Source: Maribacter cobaltidurans (GTDB lineage Bacteria > Bacteroidota > Bacteroidia > Flavobacteriales > Flavobacteriaceae). Taken from it: a stretch of DNA of 64,000 bases. Positions 1-9,410 of this stretch are shown here, one piece after another (position 1 is the stretch's first letter; each line of letters begins with the position of its first letter). The DNA lies in assembly GCF_002269385.1 (NCBI RefSeq), contig NZ_CP022957.1, positions 1,731,001 to 1,795,000 on the forward strand. Reading direction: 5' to 3'. The translations under genes and the position numbers were made by a program. The notes beneath the pieces are model-generated. The model searched no databases, was not told where the DNA came from, and saw only the letters and a program-made list of their open reading frames with translations.

Positions 1-666
<666 letters not shown>

Positions 667-782
667 TTATTAAGTTCGTCTATCCGTAAAATTACCAATT
701 TAAGAGCTCTTTTATATAGTTATTTACTTGTTTTGATTTATTACAATATCAATTTTGTCTATAGATTTTGTAAAAAACAAGT

Positions 783-821
783 ACAAAAAAAAGACCTGAC
801 TTTCACTTGGTAAGTCAGGTC
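783..821 (-). terminator. Intrinsic terminator of the S8 protease gene
   Basis: A 10-bp perfect stem (793-802 GACCTGACTT pairs with 812-821 AAGTCAGGTC) with a 9-nt loop is followed on the minus strand by a T-run (the A-run 785-792 on the plus strand). It sits about 47 bp after the protease stop codon and before katG, so the two minus-strand genes are probably separate transcripts. Confidence 0.8.
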
Positions 822-867
822 GATAGAAAAATGAATAGGTTCCGGGGGGATAGGGAAATTTACATGG

Positions 868-3078
868 CTAATTTTTAAAGAATTTGGTACTCTTGTATGT
901 TCCTCCATCCATAACCTGAAGGATATACATGCCGGCAGCAAGGTCCGCCACTTGAATTGGTTCATTTTTTGCTTGCCCTACTTTTAATTCTATACCTGAG
1001 GCCGATACGATTCTGTACATCGCCGAATCACCAACTTCGGTCAGCAAACGAATTTGATTTACTGCAGGATTTGGAAATACAGAGAAATTAATTGTTGCCT
1101 CCGCACTTAATGTTTGATTCATATCCAAGGTACCTAGTGTTGTATCAATACCTTCAAAGGTGAACATGTACTCCATACTATATTCGGAAGCCATGTTTTG
1201 CGAACAAAATGTCCTTACCCGTATCACATAATTTTCGTTTAAAGTTAAATTGGTCAACATAGTTGAGCCGGTGGTTACATAGTCCGTAATCCATCTTTCC
1301 TCGTTTTCTTTTTTATATTGTATTTCGTACAATCCATTTGGAATTTCTTCCCATTCCAATAAAATTTGGTTATCCGTAGGATTATTTAAACTAAGATTGT
1401 CAGGTGCTTTCATAGTACATTCAGTTAACACTATTCCCGATACAAGTAGGGAAAAGTCTTGTTTTAGGTTCTTTAGACTACCTTTATGGCTTATGGTTAT
1501 GGTATAGGAACCCTCTGCATCTGGAATTTCGATTTTCTCAAACGGATCTACTAAATTATCTCCTTTGCGTGCAGCCGCTTTTGGGTTCTTAGGGTCTAAT
1601 TTCCATGGAAAGAATGTTTTCCCGTCTTGTGTAATTCTTATATCCAAGTCATTTACAAGCGCGGCCGTTGTATTGTTAAGCTCACCCCTATTGATATATT
1701 CCGACACAGGGTCTGTCCAAGAAATAGAGGCTACCAAAGGTTCTCCTTCCTTAGCCTTTACATTAAAGCTAAACGTTTCCCCATCTGACAAGCTATTTTC
1801 AGAGATATGACTACTAAAATCCTTTTGGTATAAAACCTCAGCGGCCCTTTTGGCATTCATTACACCCCATCCCATTTTATAATCTGGACCTTGTTCGTCT
1901 ACATCATCTGCAGAATGTAAGGCCAATCCTTTTAATGTTGCCGCCTTTAAATAAGAGCCATAAAGCTGCTCATTGTATTGCTGTAATAGAAGTAATGCGC
2001 CCGTTACACCCGGAGTAGCCATTGATGTGCCGGCAGATACATCATAGCTGGTATTTCCTTTAGCATCCGTAGATAGTATAGAAGAACCATCACCGGCCAA
2101 ATCTGGCTTTATTCTACCATCATCTACAGGACCAAAACTGCTATAGGCAGAAACCGTGGCTTCCTTTAGATTTCCGTTATTGTCAATTCTAGAATTAGAT
2201 CCTGCAACGGTAAGTCCATTTTTTGCGACAGTAAAACCTAACATTAAATCAAATCCATCAGAGGAGGTTCCAAAAATGGGAGATTCATTATCTCCGCTGT
2301 GCCTAGCATTCCCTGCAGCCGTTACCATAAGATAATAAGGTGCGTTGTACATGATGTTGTCCCAATCCTGTGCCACTTTGATGTAGGACCCAAAATACCA
2401 ATCCGGTACTCTGTCCGATTTTATTCCATAAGAATGGTTGGATAGCAATAGCCCATTTGCTGCCGCTTCGGTTACTTCTATTTTGTCCCTTGTCCAATCG
2501 TGCGACAGTACAGTGGCCCTATGGGCTACACCCTGCGCATCCCTCTTGATACCAGAAGAAATTAGACTTCCAGTGACCATGGTGGCATGGGCATCTATCT
2601 CGTTACTTCCATCGGCTACGCTTGCCCTAACATCGTATTCCTGATGCGTTGTAAGGGCAACACCAGCGTCCCAAACACCTACTTGCATTCCAAGCCCATC
2701 CAAATTTAAATCCAAGATTCCATTGGCATGTAAAGTGGAGGCTCTAGAAGTTTGACTGGCATTATCTGAATAAGTCTCATAATAAATGGGGCTTCCGTCC
2801 TGGCCTATTTCCTGTAATTCCACTTTTTTACCATTGGGAAGTACCTCCTTTAGTTTTAAATTATTTGCTTTGGCCATCGCTAGCGTTTTGGCCCTGCTTA
2901 TTTCGTAGTCGAATTCTAGATCCACTTGCATAGACCCAATCTTTGAAAAATCATAATGTTCTTTAATCAAGGATTTTAATTCCGGGGATTGTGCACGAAC
3001 AAGAGACATAACCGAAAAAAAGAACAATAGAAAACCCCAAAGGGTATTCCTATTGTTGGAGAGCTTTTGGTAGTCCAT
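868..3078 (-). CDS. Secreted subtilisin-family (S8) serine protease with fibronectin III domain and T9SS sorting tail
   Basis: A 736-residue exported endopeptidase. An N-terminal hydrophobic segment (about residues 13-29, ending VRAQ) is the signal peptide. The S8 catalytic domain carries Asp137 (VGVWDAG), His164 (DAHATMVTG), oxyanion Asn257 (TAAGN) and nucleophile Ser352 (GTSMATPG), all intact. A jelly-roll/P-like region follows, then a fibronectin type III-like module (about 560-640) and finally a type A T9SS sorting domain of about 80 residues (FSVFPNPAVNQIRL to GTYKSTKFFKN). Known family behaviour: such tails direct the protein through the type IX secretion system to the cell surface or medium. 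The substrate cannot be told from sequence. It stands alone between katG and an EEP hydrolase. Confidence 0.93.
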   Translation of the reverse strand: MDYQKLSNNRNTLWGFLLFFFSVMSLVRAQSPELKSLIKEHYDFSKIGSMQVDLEFDYEISRAKTLAMAKANNLKLKEVLPNGKKVELQEIGQDGSPIYYETYSDNASQTSRASTLHANGILDLNLDGLGMQVGVWDAGVALTTHQEYDVRASVADGSNEIDAHATMVTGSLISSGIKRDAQGVAHRATVLSHDWTRDKIEVTEAAANGLLLSNHSYGIKSDRVPDWYFGSYIKVAQDWDNIMYNAPYYLMVTAAGNARHSGDNESPIFGTSSDGFDLMLGFTVAKNGLTVAGSNSRIDNNGNLKEATVSAYSSFGPVDDGRIKPDLAGDGSSILSTDAKGNTSYDVSAGTSMATPGVTGALLLLQQYNEQLYGSYLKAATLKGLALHSADDVDEQGPDYKMGWGVMNAKRAAEVLYQKDFSSHISENSLSDGETFSFNVKAKEGEPLVASISWTDPVSEYINRGELNNTTAALVNDLDIRITQDGKTFFPWKLDPKNPKAAARKGDNLVDPFEKIEIPDAEGSYTITISHKGSLKNLKQDFSLLVSGIVLTECTMKAPDNLSLNNPTDNQILLEWEEIPNGLYEIQYKKENEERWITDYVTTGSTMLTNLTLNENYVIRVRTFCSQNMASEYSMEYMFTFEGIDTTLGTLDMNQTLSAEATINFSVFPNPAVNQIRLLTEVGDSAMYRIVSASGIELKVGQAKNEPIQVADLAAGMYILQVMDGGTYKSTKFFKN

Positions 3079-3244
3079 AACTTGGTAATTTATTGTAAGA
3101 TTTGGACTACAATATTATTTAAAAAGAAGAATCCTTCAGTTAAAAAGAATTATTTATTCGACGAAATACATTCGTAACCATACCCTCTTGTTGTGAAAGT
3201 GCAATTTTTTGATGTTTATAGGAATATTCCTACTTAATAAAACA

Positions 3245-4222
3245 TCATTTATTGTATTTAAGTATAATGTAAACGGGGAAATGATCACTATATCCTCCCA
3301 AGTATTTTCTTCCTGCAAAAGTCCTAAAAGGACTTCCTTTATACTTGCCCTTTAATTCTTTCAAAAACTCCTGATCAAAAATATTGGCAGTGTCAAAACT
3401 ATGGCTGCCTTTCTCATACCTATAGAATCTATGTGATAAAATAATCTGATCAAAAAGGCTCCATATTTTTTTGTAACTGGCACTTCCCCTTGACCTAGGT
3501 ACATGTAAACTTTCCATGGGATTATGCAATTCCGTTTGCTCTAGCAAGGTTTGAATACTTTTTGAAGATGGGTCATCATTAAAATCGCCCATAACTATAA
3601 AATTGGGGTTTTCTTCTTCCGCGGCGATTTCACCCATTTTAACCTTTACAACCTGGGCAGCTGTAATTCTTTTGTATTCTGTACTTTCCGACCCGTCTCT
3701 CCTAGAAGGCCAGTGATTTACAAAAAGATGGATTTTTTCTCCATTAAGAAGTCCGCATACATAAAGAATGTCACGGGTAGTATCACGTACCCCATCAGGA
3801 TTGTCCACAAAAAGTGGAATAGCTTCCGAGGTTAGGACCTTAAAGTACTTCTGGTGATAAATAAGCCCCGTATCGATGCCTCTTTCATCTGGGGAATCAA
3901 AATGCACAAAATTGTAATCTACTGCTTCCAAAGGATGTGTTTGAATCAAATTCTTTAAAACCGAATTGTTCTCAACTTCCGCCACCCCAATAATTACCGG
4001 CGGATAGGTATTGGCAGGACGACCTATTCCATGAATGGTCTTGGCCAATTTTGATAATTTTTTGCGATACTTTTTAGGTGTCCATCGTTTAAAGCCTTCC
4101 GGTGTAAAATCCTCGTCCAAGGTTCTGGCGTTGTTCTCCGGATCAAAAAGGTTTTCCAAATTATAGAATGCGATGGTATATAAATCCTTAGATGTTTTCT
4201 TTTTAAAGAATGAAAATGGCAT
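3245..4222 (-). CDS. Endonuclease/exonuclease/phosphatase (EEP) family protein
   Basis: A 325-residue member of the EEP/DNase I-like fold. The metal- and phosphate-binding motifs are in the right order: AFYNLENLFDP near the start, GVAEVENN, VNHWPSRR, VMGDFNDDP and the final SDHFPV. The Asn-Glu-Asp-His catalytic set therefore looks complete. The protein begins MPFSFFKKK and has no clear signal peptide. The family contains nucleases, phosphodiesterases and sphingomyelinase-like enzymes, and the substrate is not predictable here. It is divergent from hflX, with 74 bp between the two starts that must hold both promoters. Confidence 0.85.
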   Translation of the reverse strand: MPFSFFKKKTSKDLYTIAFYNLENLFDPENNARTLDEDFTPEGFKRWTPKKYRKKLSKLAKTIHGIGRPANTYPPVIIGVAEVENNSVLKNLIQTHPLEAVDYNFVHFDSPDERGIDTGLIYHQKYFKVLTSEAIPLFVDNPDGVRDTTRDILYVCGLLNGEKIHLFVNHWPSRRDGSESTEYKRITAAQVVKVKMGEIAAEEENPNFIVMGDFNDDPSSKSIQTLLEQTELHNPMESLHVPRSRGSASYKKIWSLFDQIILSHRFYRYEKGSHSFDTANIFDQEFLKELKGKYKGSPFRTFAGRKYLGGYSDHFPVYIILKYNK

Positions 4223-4274
4223 GTCCTTTTTTTAAGGGCCTTAAATTTACTAAAATAGCTTAGGTCCTTTTGTT

Positions 4275-4282
4275 TAATTTTG
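4275..4282 (+). promoter_or_regulatory. Candidate -7 box for hflX
   Basis: TAATTTTG fits the Bacteroidota -7 consensus TAnnTTTG and lies 14 nt upstream of the ATG at 4297. A matching -33 TTG is not evident. The box makes the upstream TTG at 4270 an unlikely start codon. Confidence 0.4.
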
Positions 4283-4296
4283 CACTTTGCGAATAT

Positions 4297-5511
4297 ATGT
4301 TAGAAAAGAAAACCACAGAATACGAAAAAGCCATCCTTATTGGTATAATCAATAGGGAACAAAACGAAGAGAAAGTAAACGAATATTTGGATGAGTTGGA
4401 GTTCCTTACCTATACTGCAGGTGGGGAAGTGGTAAAACGTTTTGTCCAAAAAGTGGATATTCCCAATCCTAAAACGCTCATTGGTAGCGGAAAAATGGAG
4501 GAGGTAGAACATTTTGTGGAGGAAAACGAAATAGGCTCTGTAATATTCGATGATGAGTTAAGCCCGGCCCAACAGCGTAATATTGAAAAGCAGTTGCGTT
4601 GTAAAATCATAGATCGTACCAGCCTCATCTTGGATATCTTTGCACAGCGTGCACAGACCAGTTATGCCAGAACTCAAGTAGAACTGGCCCAATATGAATA
4701 TCTCTTACCGCGTCTAACTGGGTTGTGGACACACTTAGAACGGCAAAAAGGGGGGATAGGAATGCGCGGTCCCGGTGAAACGGAGATAGAGACGGATAGA
4801 CGTATTGTTCGCGACCGTATTACATTACTTAAGAAAAAGCTCGAGAAGATAGATAGGCAAATGGAGACCCAGCGTGGCAATCGTGGATCGCTGGTGCGGG
4901 TTGCCCTGGTAGGTTATACCAACGTTGGGAAATCTACCTTAATGAACGTAATAAGCAAAAGTGATGTTTTTGCAGAAAACAAGCTTTTTGCCACCTTGGA
5001 CACGACGGTTAGAAAAGTGGTTCTTGGAAACCTTCCCTTTCTATTAAGCGATACCGTTGGATTTATTAGAAAATTACCCACGCAATTGGTGGAAAGCTTT
5101 AAAAGTACCTTGGATGAAGTAAGGGAAGCGGATCTCCTCCTTCATGTGGTAGATATATCGCATCCACAATTTGAGGAACATATAGACTCCGTTAATCAGA
5201 TTCTTTCCGAAATCAAAAGTTCCGACAAAAAGACCATTATGGTCTTTAACAAAATTGACCAATATAAAAACGAGGTCATTGAAGAAGATGATTTAATAAC
5301 GGAGAAAACCTCAAGACATTTCACTATTGAGGAATGGAAACGTACTTGGATGGAAAAAGTAGGCGATAAGGCCCTTTTCATATCCGCATTGAACAAGGAA
5401 AACCTGGACGAGTTCAGAAAGCGGGTATACCATGAAGTTAGGGATATCCATGTAACGCGTTTTCCGTACAACAATTTCCTCTATCCAGAGAATCTGGACG
5501 AATATCAATAG
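4297..5511 (+). CDS. hflX: GTPase HflX, ribosome-associated
   Basis: A 404-residue GTPase that, in characterised bacteria, binds the 50S subunit and splits stalled ribosomes after stress. The N-terminal HflX-specific domain includes IGSGKMEEV and DDELSPAQQRNIE, followed by the linker GGIGMRGPGETEIETDRR. The G domain has G1 GYTNVGKST (residues 206-214), G3 DTVGFI, and G4 FNKID. I chose the ATG at 4297 (MLEKKT) instead of an in-frame TTG at 4270, because a promoter-like box lies between them and the alternative N-terminus adds nothing conserved. Single-gene unit, ending at a shared bidirectional terminator. Confidence 0.95.
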   Translation: MLEKKTTEYEKAILIGIINREQNEEKVNEYLDELEFLTYTAGGEVVKRFVQKVDIPNPKTLIGSGKMEEVEHFVEENEIGSVIFDDELSPAQQRNIEKQLRCKIIDRTSLILDIFAQRAQTSYARTQVELAQYEYLLPRLTGLWTHLERQKGGIGMRGPGETEIETDRRIVRDRITLLKKKLEKIDRQMETQRGNRGSLVRVALVGYTNVGKSTLMNVISKSDVFAENKLFATLDTTVRKVVLGNLPFLLSDTVGFIRKLPTQLVESFKSTLDEVREADLLLHVVDISHPQFEEHIDSVNQILSEIKSSDKKTIMVFNKIDQYKNEVIEEDDLITEKTSRHFTIEEWKRTWMEKVGDKALFISALNKENLDEFRKRVYHEVRDIHVTRFPYNNFLYPENLDEYQ

Positions 5512-5724
5512 GGTATTTATTGAACTATTATGTAGTTCATCGATCAAATCTACCCGCTTATATTTTACACCACATTTTGGGTTTGGTTCACAACATAAAT
5601 GCTGCCCGAAAAAGGAGTTGGCCCTACCTTTACCTTGTGTTTAAGTGATAGTGTTGACCCCAAATCGATATTTAACTTCTTAAGCTAAAAGTAAAACCCC
5701 AAATTTTACGATACCTACTTAACC

Positions 5725-5753
5725 AAAAAGCCCTCCAAAAGGAGGGCTTTTTT
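5725..5753. terminator. Bidirectional intrinsic terminator between hflX and the DUF3078 gene
   Basis: AGCCCTCC-AAAA-GGAGGGCT forms an 8-bp perfect stem (5729-5736 with 5741-5748), with A-runs on the left and T-runs on the right, so it can end transcription from both convergent genes. The rest of 5512-5773 shows no gene. Confidence 0.88.
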
Positions 5754-5773
5754 ATATTTATTTAATCGTTTGC

Positions 5774-6703
5774 CTAAAAAGCGTAGTTTAGACCAAAAAG
5801 CACGTAGGTCTGTAGGCTGTTATCGATATTATCAAATGTTGCATTCGCATCTGGAGTAGGTCCGTTCAAAGCATAGTTCAAGGCCTCTTGTTTATTATTT
5901 CTTAGACCAAATTCAAATCCAAGTCCAATACCGTTCCATAAGGTATATCCCAAAGAGTTGATCCAAGTGTAGTTGGAAAGGTCTCCACTCTTGTAGCTTT
6001 GGAACATGGAAAGATTGGTCTTAAAGTTCACCGCTCCTATTTTTCTTGTATAATCCGCTACAATCTTGGCTCCCAAGGAAGACTCAAAAATCGTATCATC
6101 ACTGCTGAACACAAAGTTGTAGTTCAACGGGTGGATAACAATCACCATATCCGTTATAGGGGTCCATGTGGCACCCACACCTAAATCCAAATAGCCTGGA
6201 TCGTTAAAGTTATTTAGAATCGTGGTCCTATATTCACCCAAGCCTGATATCGCGAATTTTTCACTTAATTTTCGACCGTATAAGGAAGATATGGTGAATA
6301 CATCCGATGCCTGTCTAAAGCTATCATCATCGTTAGGGTCATCCTTGTCATCGAATTTTACCCAAGCAAGGTTTACGTTAAGCGAGTTTCTCCAAAAGAA
6401 TTTATCTTGTTGTAGATTGGCGAATCCATTTACGGTAACACCAATATTTCCCGAGGAGTTATTGGGTGTACCTTGGGCATACCAGTTGTTAAAGTTGGTC
6501 AAATTGGCGCCAATGGTACCGAAGGCACCTTTTTTCCAGCCCGGAAGGGCATCGATTTTTGATTGAATGGCTTCTACCCTAGATTGGATAGCTGCAATAG
6601 AGTCCTTTTTAGGTCCCAATTGCTCTTTTAATTCTTCCTCTGTCTGCGCAATACCAAGAGCACAAACCAAAAGAAAAACAGTGGTGAATAAAACTTTTTT
6701 CAT
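5774..6703 (-). CDS. DUF3078 family outer-membrane protein
   Basis: A 309-residue exported protein. Signal peptide MKKVLFTTVFLLVCALGIAQ (1-20) is followed by a short heptad-like helix (TEEELKEQLGPKKDSIAAIQ and the repeated EAIQSKI), then a DUF3078 region starting at GWKKGAFGTIGANLTNFNNW with alternating beta-strands typical of an outer-membrane barrel, ending in the aromatic YVLFGLNYAF. Function is not established for this family; a surface transport or structural role is an inference. It follows DUF2480 in direction but has its own promoter-like element, so it need not belong to the SUF transcript. Confidence 0.85.
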   Translation of the reverse strand: MKKVLFTTVFLLVCALGIAQTEEELKEQLGPKKDSIAAIQSRVEAIQSKIDALPGWKKGAFGTIGANLTNFNNWYAQGTPNNSSGNIGVTVNGFANLQQDKFFWRNSLNVNLAWVKFDDKDDPNDDDSFRQASDVFTISSLYGRKLSEKFAISGLGEYRTTILNNFNDPGYLDLGVGATWTPITDMVIVIHPLNYNFVFSSDDTIFESSLGAKIVADYTRKIGAVNFKTNLSMFQSYKSGDLSNYTWINSLGYTLWNGIGLGFEFGLRNNKQEALNYALNGPTPDANATFDNIDNSLQTYVLFGLNYAF

Positions 6704-6730
6704 GATTTAGTGTTTATTTAAATTAGACAC

Positions 6731-6763
6731 CAAAAGTACGAATAGTCACTTTTTTCACACAAA
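6731..6763 (-). promoter_or_regulatory. Promoter of the DUF3078 gene
   Basis: Read on the minus strand: -33 TTTG (6760-6763), 21-nt spacer, -7 TACTTTTG (6731-6738). This fits the Bacteroidota consensus and lies 27 nt upstream of the ATG at 6703, between DUF2480 and the DUF3078 gene. Confidence 0.6.
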
Positions 6764-6773
6764 TAATAAATGC

Positions 6774-7280
6774 TTATTTGCGTTTGTAAATGGGTACCGA
6801 AGAGCAAGCCTCCCCATACATGACGGACTTTGTAACTTCCTGTAATTTTTGGACCAAAAAGATGTAGGCGTTGGGGGGCACCGGTCTGTTACTGCACCCC
6901 TTAACTATTACAGGTTTATCCTTATAGTCTGAATAATCCAATTTTTCCAGAACACCGTAATACAGAGCTGTTTCCAAATCTTCAAGGGAGCCCTGCACAA
7001 CACGTTTGGCATAAGGTCGTAATTTAGTGGCTGCCAACATAAAGGCCCACCCTGGGACAATGGCCTCGGTTGAACACGTGATGGCCACATAACTATTCTG
7101 ATACTGGCTCCAATCATGTTCCTGTAACGCGTCCCTAAACTCCTTTTCCCTAAGAATTATTCCCTCGTAGAGCCAGTCCTTGATATCTAAAAGTTTCCTT
7201 TCTCCAGGAGGATAGAATTCCTCTAGGTTGAAAGTAACCAATTTGCTTTGGGCAACCCTATTTACAATTTCCTCCGCCAT
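6774..7280 (-). CDS. DUF2480 family protein in the sufE-sufT unit
   Basis: A 168-residue soluble protein recognised as DUF2480, a Bacteroidota family with no assigned function. No signal peptide or membrane segment. It has three cysteines, Cys69 (AITCST), Cys129 (VKGCSN) and Cys159 (GEACSS), each in a small Gly/Ser-rich setting that could bind metal or sulfur. Its start lies 6 nt from the sufT-like stop, which itself follows sufE by 5 nt, so the three are very likely one transcript. The context suggests a role in iron-sulfur cluster maturation; this is inference from position only. Confidence 0.8.
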   Translation of the reverse strand: MAEEIVNRVAQSKLVTFNLEEFYPPGERKLLDIKDWLYEGIILREKEFRDALQEHDWSQYQNSYVAITCSTEAIVPGWAFMLAATKLRPYAKRVVQGSLEDLETALYYGVLEKLDYSDYKDKPVIVKGCSNRPVPPNAYIFLVQKLQEVTKSVMYGEACSSVPIYKRK

Positions 7281-7286
7281 TGGTGC

Positions 7287-7619
7287 TTATAAAAGTCCGA
7301 GTTCCAGTTTGGCCTCTTCACTCATCAAGTCCTGGGTCCAAGGTGGATCAAAAGTTATTTCCACTTCGGCATCCTTGATCGCGTTTAAGGATTTTACCTT
7401 TTCCTCTACCTCTACGGGAAGGGTCTCCGCAACCGGACAATTTGGCGATGTCAATGTCATTAAAATTTTGACCTCGCTATCTTCATTTACCAATACATCG
7501 TAGATGAGACCAAGTTCATAAATATCCACAGGAATTTCCGGGTCATAAATGGTCTTTAATACCTTAACTATTTTCTCCCCTAGATCAGAGGTATCAGTTC
7601 CTACTATTTCTTCGCTCAT
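7287..7619 (-). CDS. sufT: SufT-type MIP18/DUF59 iron-sulfur maturation protein
   Basis: A 110-residue single-domain protein of the MIP18 (DUF59) family, homologous to SufT and to the eukaryotic Fe-S targeting factor CIAO2. The hallmark DPEIPVDIYELGLIYD (residues 26-41) is present, followed by TLTSPNCPVAETLP (56-69) with the conserved Cys61, and DPPWTQDLMSEEAK near the end. Family knowledge: SufT helps deliver or mature Fe-S clusters, especially under high demand. It sits between sufE and DUF2480 with gaps of 5-6 nt, which supports that assignment. Confidence 0.9.
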   Translation of the reverse strand: MSEEIVGTDTSDLGEKIVKVLKTIYDPEIPVDIYELGLIYDVLVNEDSEVKILMTLTSPNCPVAETLPVEVEEKVKSLNAIKDAEVEITFDPPWTQDLMSEEAKLELGLL

Positions 7620-7624
7620 AATTA

Positions 7625-8047
7625 TTAGTTTATTTGGGTCTGGTAAGCCACCGCATATAGTTTCAACTGCTTTATCATACTCACCAATCCGTTTGCCCTT
7701 GTGGGCGATAAATGTTCTTTCAATCCAATTTCGTCAATAAAATGGGTATCCGCTTCAATGATGTCCTTGGGTTTTTGGTTGCTAAAAGCCCGTATTAATA
7801 TGGCAATGATTCCCTTGGTGATAATGGCATCGCTATCCGCAGTAAAAATTAATTTATCATCTTGCAGCTCTGCATGTACCCATACCTTACTTTGGCAACC
7901 TTTAATGATATTGTCATCGGTCTTATAGGCATCATCGATCAATGGAAGGGATTTTCCAAGTTCAATCATATATTCATAGCGCTGCATCCAATCATCGAAC
8001 ATAGAAAATTCATCCACTATCTCGTTCTGTATCTCTTTTATTTCCAT
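7625..8047 (-). CDS. sufE: Cysteine desulfuration protein SufE
   Basis: A 140-residue sulfur acceptor that takes persulfide sulfur from SufS and passes it to SufB. The acceptor cysteine is Cys51 in IIKGCQSKVW, the same number as in the E. coli protein, and the downstream IIEADTHFIDEIGLKEHLSPTR segment (LSPTR motif split here across two lengths in the text of the family) is typical. It opens a three-gene unit with sufT and DUF2480 and has its own promoter just upstream. sufS is the next gene upstream on the same strand, 73 bp away. Confidence 0.96.
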   Translation of the reverse strand: MEIKEIQNEIVDEFSMFDDWMQRYEYMIELGKSLPLIDDAYKTDDNIIKGCQSKVWVHAELQDDKLIFTADSDAIITKGIIAILIRAFSNQKPKDIIEADTHFIDEIGLKEHLSPTRANGLVSMIKQLKLYAVAYQTQIN

Positions 8048-8061
8048 GAATCTCTTTTACA

Positions 8062-8093
8062 CAAAAGTACGATAGGAATTGTTGGTAATCAAA
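8062..8093 (-). promoter_or_regulatory. Promoter of the sufE-sufT-DUF2480 unit
   Basis: On the minus strand: -33 TTTG (8090-8093), 20-nt spacer, -7 TACTTTTG (8062-8069), 14 nt from the sufE ATG. The element sits in the gap after sufS, so this unit can be expressed apart from sufS. Confidence 0.62.
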
Positions 8094-8120
8094 AGTTTGG
8101 CCTTTCGCTAACAAATTTGG

Positions 8121-9335
8121 TCAAACCAGCATTTTTCTGGCCCTTTCTACCCCTGATACTAAAGTATCAATTTCCCCTTTTGTATTATAAAAACTAAAAC
8201 TGGCCCTTACCGTACCTGGAATTTTATAGAAATCCATAATGGGTTGTGCGCAGTGATGCCCTGTTCTCACGGCAATACCCAATTTATCCAAAATCGTTCC
8301 TATATCGTAGGGATGAATACCATCGATATTAAAGGAAATGACGGAAGTTTTATTTTTAGCCGTACCATAAATTTTGAGTCCTTCTATCTTCAATAATTCT
8401 TGGGTAGCGTATAGCAGCAATTCATGCTCGTATTTGGCAATTTGGTCAAAACCAATGCTGTTCATGTAATCAATCGCAGCACCAAAAGCGATGCCTCCGC
8501 AAATATTTGGGGTTCCGGCCTCAAACTTATGGGGCAGGTCTGCATAGGTCGTTTTCTCAAAGGTAACTTCGGCAATCATTTCTCCCCCTCCTTGATACGG
8601 TGGTAATTTTTTTAACCATTCCTCTTTTCCATAAAGCATTCCTACTCCCGTGGGACCACACACTTTATGTGCAGAGCAGGTATAGAAATCGACATCCAAT
8701 GCCTGTACATCCGCTACAATATGAGGAGCGGCCTGAGCGCCATCTATTAAAACTGCAGCCCCTACACTATGTGCCTTGTCGATTATTTTCTTAATGGGGT
8801 TGATAGTTCCCAAGGCATTGGAGACATGATTACAGAATACCAGTTTCGTTTTTTCGGACAGTAATTCATTGTACACATCCATCAACAATTCCCCTTCTTG
8901 GTTCATGGGAATAACCTTTAAAACAGCTCCTGTGCGCTCGCATAACATCTGCCAAGGAACTATGTTGGAATGGTGCTCCATAGCCGAAACCAAAATCTCG
9001 TCCCCCTTTTCAATTAGGGAAGAAAACCCATTGGCCACTAGATTGATACTATGTGTTGTACCGGAAGTAAATATCATTTCATGGGTTTTGGCCGCATTAA
9101 AGTGCTTCTGGATTTTTATCCTGGCCTGTTCATACTTGTCCGTCGCCTCTTGTGAAAGCGCATGTACACCTCTGTGGATATTGGCATTGTAATTTTCATA
9201 ATAATCTACAATGACATCAATGACCTGTTTTGGTGTTTGTGAAGTTGCGGCATTATCCAAGTACACTAGAGGTTGGCCATTGACCTTTCTTTTAAGTATT
9301 GGAAAATCTTCGCGTATCTTATTAATATCTAGCAT
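8121..9335 (-). CDS. sufS: Cysteine desulfurase SufS
   Basis: PLP enzyme of 404 residues that removes sulfur from L-cysteine for Fe-S cluster assembly. With the ATG at 9335 (MLDINKIRED), the PLP lysine is Lys224 (CSAHKVCGPTGVG), the PLP Asp is Asp198 (LIDGAQAAPH), and the persulfide cysteine is Cys362 in RTGHHCAQP, the group II desulfurase motif. A longer frame starting at 9356 is rejected because a -7 box overlaps its first codons. The gene lies between an outer-membrane protein gene and sufE; together with sufE it supplies sulfur to SufBCD encoded upstream. Confidence 0.96.
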   Translation of the reverse strand: MLDINKIREDFPILKRKVNGQPLVYLDNAATSQTPKQVIDVIVDYYENYNANIHRGVHALSQEATDKYEQARIKIQKHFNAAKTHEMIFTSGTTHSINLVANGFSSLIEKGDEILVSAMEHHSNIVPWQMLCERTGAVLKVIPMNQEGELLMDVYNELLSEKTKLVFCNHVSNALGTINPIKKIIDKAHSVGAAVLIDGAQAAPHIVADVQALDVDFYTCSAHKVCGPTGVGMLYGKEEWLKKLPPYQGGGEMIAEVTFEKTTYADLPHKFEAGTPNICGGIAFGAAIDYMNSIGFDQIAKYEHELLLYATQELLKIEGLKIYGTAKNKTSVISFNIDGIHPYDIGTILDKLGIAVRTGHHCAQPIMDFYKIPGTVRASFSFYNTKGEIDTLVSGVERARKMLV

Positions 9336-9353
9336 AGTCCATCTTCTTAAATA

Positions 9354-9361
9354 CAAAGATA
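9354..9361 (-). promoter_or_regulatory. Candidate -7 box for sufS
   Basis: TATCTTTG on the minus strand matches TAnnTTTG and ends 18 nt from the ATG at 9335. No good -33 TTG at the normal distance, so support is partial. It decides the sufS start against the longer frame. Confidence 0.42.
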
Positions 9362-9410
9362 CCCGATAAACAAGATATATCGGGTATTTGAATATTTAAA
9401 AGTTAATGCC

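Noticed and set aside
9336..9356. Longer SufS start at 9356
   Set aside because: The extra seven residues overlap a promoter -7 box and are not part of the SufS family start.
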